Below, in pieces: positions 7,401 through 7,626 of a DNA stretch of 7,626 nt. This DNA is from Bacteroidia bacterium (GTDB lineage: Bacteria > Bacteroidota > Bacteroidia > Cytophagales > Cyclobacteriaceae). The stretch lies in contig JAENVX010000010.1 of the NCBI GenBank assembly GCA_016650355.1, positions 1 to 7,626 of the forward strand. Reading direction: 5' to 3'. A program made the position numbers and the translations under genes. Below the pieces are notes generated by a model. The model was not told the DNA's origin. It did not search any database and saw only the letters and a list, made by a program, of their open reading frames with translations. Every line of letters starts with the position of its first letter. The stretch's first letter is position 1.

Positions 7401-7626
7401 ATTGATCTGTCGTAGCACTACTTGACTGTGTGTCCATGCAAGTTCGAAAATTCGGTTTGCAAGCCGTCGATCCTGGTATTTATCGATAAGACTTAGAGCT
7501 TTGTCTCGTGTTTCACCGATGCCGAATATCATATCTATCGTAGCTGTTTCGTCCGGTTCGAGAATGATGTTATACCGGATTGCAACAATCGGGTCCAGCA
7601 CCGAACCTTCACTGTTAGAAAGTGCC
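4419..7626 (-). CDS. ndvB: Cyclic beta-1,2-glucan synthase-like protein, C-terminal GH94 part (5' end outside window)
   Basis: About 1068 residues are visible and the frame stays open through the right edge, so the true start lies upstream; the GTG at 7601 is not a credible start because the conserved sequence continues through it. NdvB/ChvB/Cgs proteins are inner-membrane enzymes of about 2800 residues: a GT84 domain builds linear beta-1,2-glucan and a C-terminal GH94 domain trims it by phosphorolysis to set ring size. Counting from the GTG, visible motifs are LAWTHSQVVLRQ (54-65), NRRGQSGLWAYSISGDLPIV (100-119), a second beta-sandwich starting NGYGGFTPDG (261-270), SESGPTYTWSEN (301-312), RTEFLGRNGT (469-478), FRDQLQDVMAL (603-613), GDVQHWWHPPSGRGVRT (636-652), and GGGDWNDGMN (733-742) with the presumed acid catalyst Asp736. 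It ends with a GGWTWYTGSAGW segment and a small beta domain. Nothing looks broken. A GH94-only relative cannot be excluded without the upstream half. Confidence 0.88.
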   Translation of the reverse strand, partial: ALSNSEGSVLDPIVAIRYNIILEPDETATIDMIFGIGETRDKALSLIDKYQDRRLANRIFELAWTHSQVVLRQINATEADAQLYGRLANSVIYANSFLRADPSIIIKNRRGQSGLWAYSISGDLPIVLLQIEDQANIKLVLQMIQAHAYWRMKGFAVDLVIWNEDHAGYRQQLQEQILRLIAASAEANYIDRPGGVFVRQADQISDEDRILIQTVARVIISDRRGTLEAQTNPRSRKEFSVQRFKRIKTYHVSQPDDSGLFRNDLIFFNGYGGFTPDGREYIITTSSKQVTPAPWINVLANPSFGSVVSESGPTYTWSENAHEFRITPWNNDPVSDSSGESFYIRDEETGHFWSPTPLPRRGVGNYVSRHGFGYSVFEHTEGGIRSELWVYVAMDASIKFSVLKIWNESGKFRKLSSTGYVELVLGDLRPKSAMHVITEIDSRNGALCARNSYNLEFSNRVAFFQTDEMPNTISCDRTEFLGRNGTLQNPAAMTRSHLSGKTGAGLDPCAAIQVVFELDDGQECEIIFKLGVGNNYDEVGKLVKRFHGSNAARQALEGVHKYWNRTLGAVQVNTPDSSLNVLTNGWLLYQTLASRIWARSGYYQSGGAFGFRDQLQDVMALLHTEPGILRKHLLLCASRQFLEGDVQHWWHPPSGRGVRTHCSDDFLWLPLATSRYVIGTGDTGVLDERANFLEGRAVNAENDSYYELPSRSEETGSLYQHCVRAIQRGLRFGEHGLPLIGGGDWNDGMNMVGNHGKGESVWLGFFLYKVLIQFIKIASTKGDIHFVELCQREAATLAQNLEKNGWDGDWYRRAYFDDGSPLGSTSNPECKIDSIVQSWSVLSGAGDVKRSHLAMSALDKLLVRRNNLLIQLLDPPFDKSDLNPGYIKGYVPGVRENGGQYTHAAIWAAMAFADLGDSQLAWELFAIINPVSHGKSQDGIARYKVEPYVVAADIYALAPHIGRGGWTWYTGSAGWLYRLIVESLLGLRLEADKLYIKPCIPADWESYKVSYRYRETIYNITILQIHGTGDDLNVTVDGAENDDKVISLVDDRQEHAIEIKIVRIGSSN

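Overview
The window is a bacterial chromosomal segment in which every recognisable gene reads on the minus strand. Base composition is moderate and intergenic DNA is AT-rich. A cyclic beta-glucan synthase family protein suggests a Gram-negative cell. The lineage cannot be fixed from sequence alone; a Bacteroidota/Ignavibacteriota-like (FCB) soil or sediment organism is a low-confidence guess.

Read in the direction of transcription, the window opens at its right edge with a long partial gene (7626 to 4419). It is the C-terminal third of a cyclic beta-1,2-glucan synthase-like protein (NdvB/ChvB/Cgs family, GH94 phosphorylase part). Two short stress-type units follow: a CsbD-family gene (4237 to 4052), then a small TPR protein gene coupled by a 4-bp overlap to a universal stress protein gene (3845 to 3091). 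After an AT-rich gap comes a pentose phosphate cluster: transaldolase (tal, 2905 to 1787), a broken or miniature ORF region (1772 to 1507), 6-phosphogluconate dehydrogenase (gnd, 1510 to 83), and the first 28 codons of glucose-6-phosphate dehydrogenase (zwf, from 86, cut by the window edge).

The enzymes fit together as follows. zwf and gnd are the two dehydrogenases of the oxidative pentose phosphate branch and tal belongs to the non-oxidative branch, so the cluster would supply reducing power and sugar phosphates. Beside CsbD, Usp and a periplasmic-glucan enzyme, this resembles a stress or osmoadaptation gene neighbourhood (inference).

The best non-coding signal is a pair of related imperfect dyads, 3910-3947 and 4331-4371. 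Each abuts the -35 position of a sigma70-like promoter with an identical 17-bp spacer, one driving the TPR-usp pair and the other csbD. This looks like a shared operator of a small regulon. The second notable signal is the tal-gnd gap, which holds a strong ribosome binding site and overlapping ORF fragments in alternating frames, best read as a decayed or frameshifted small gene. I found no convincing undescribed multi-gene system, RNA gene, CRISPR array or mobile element.
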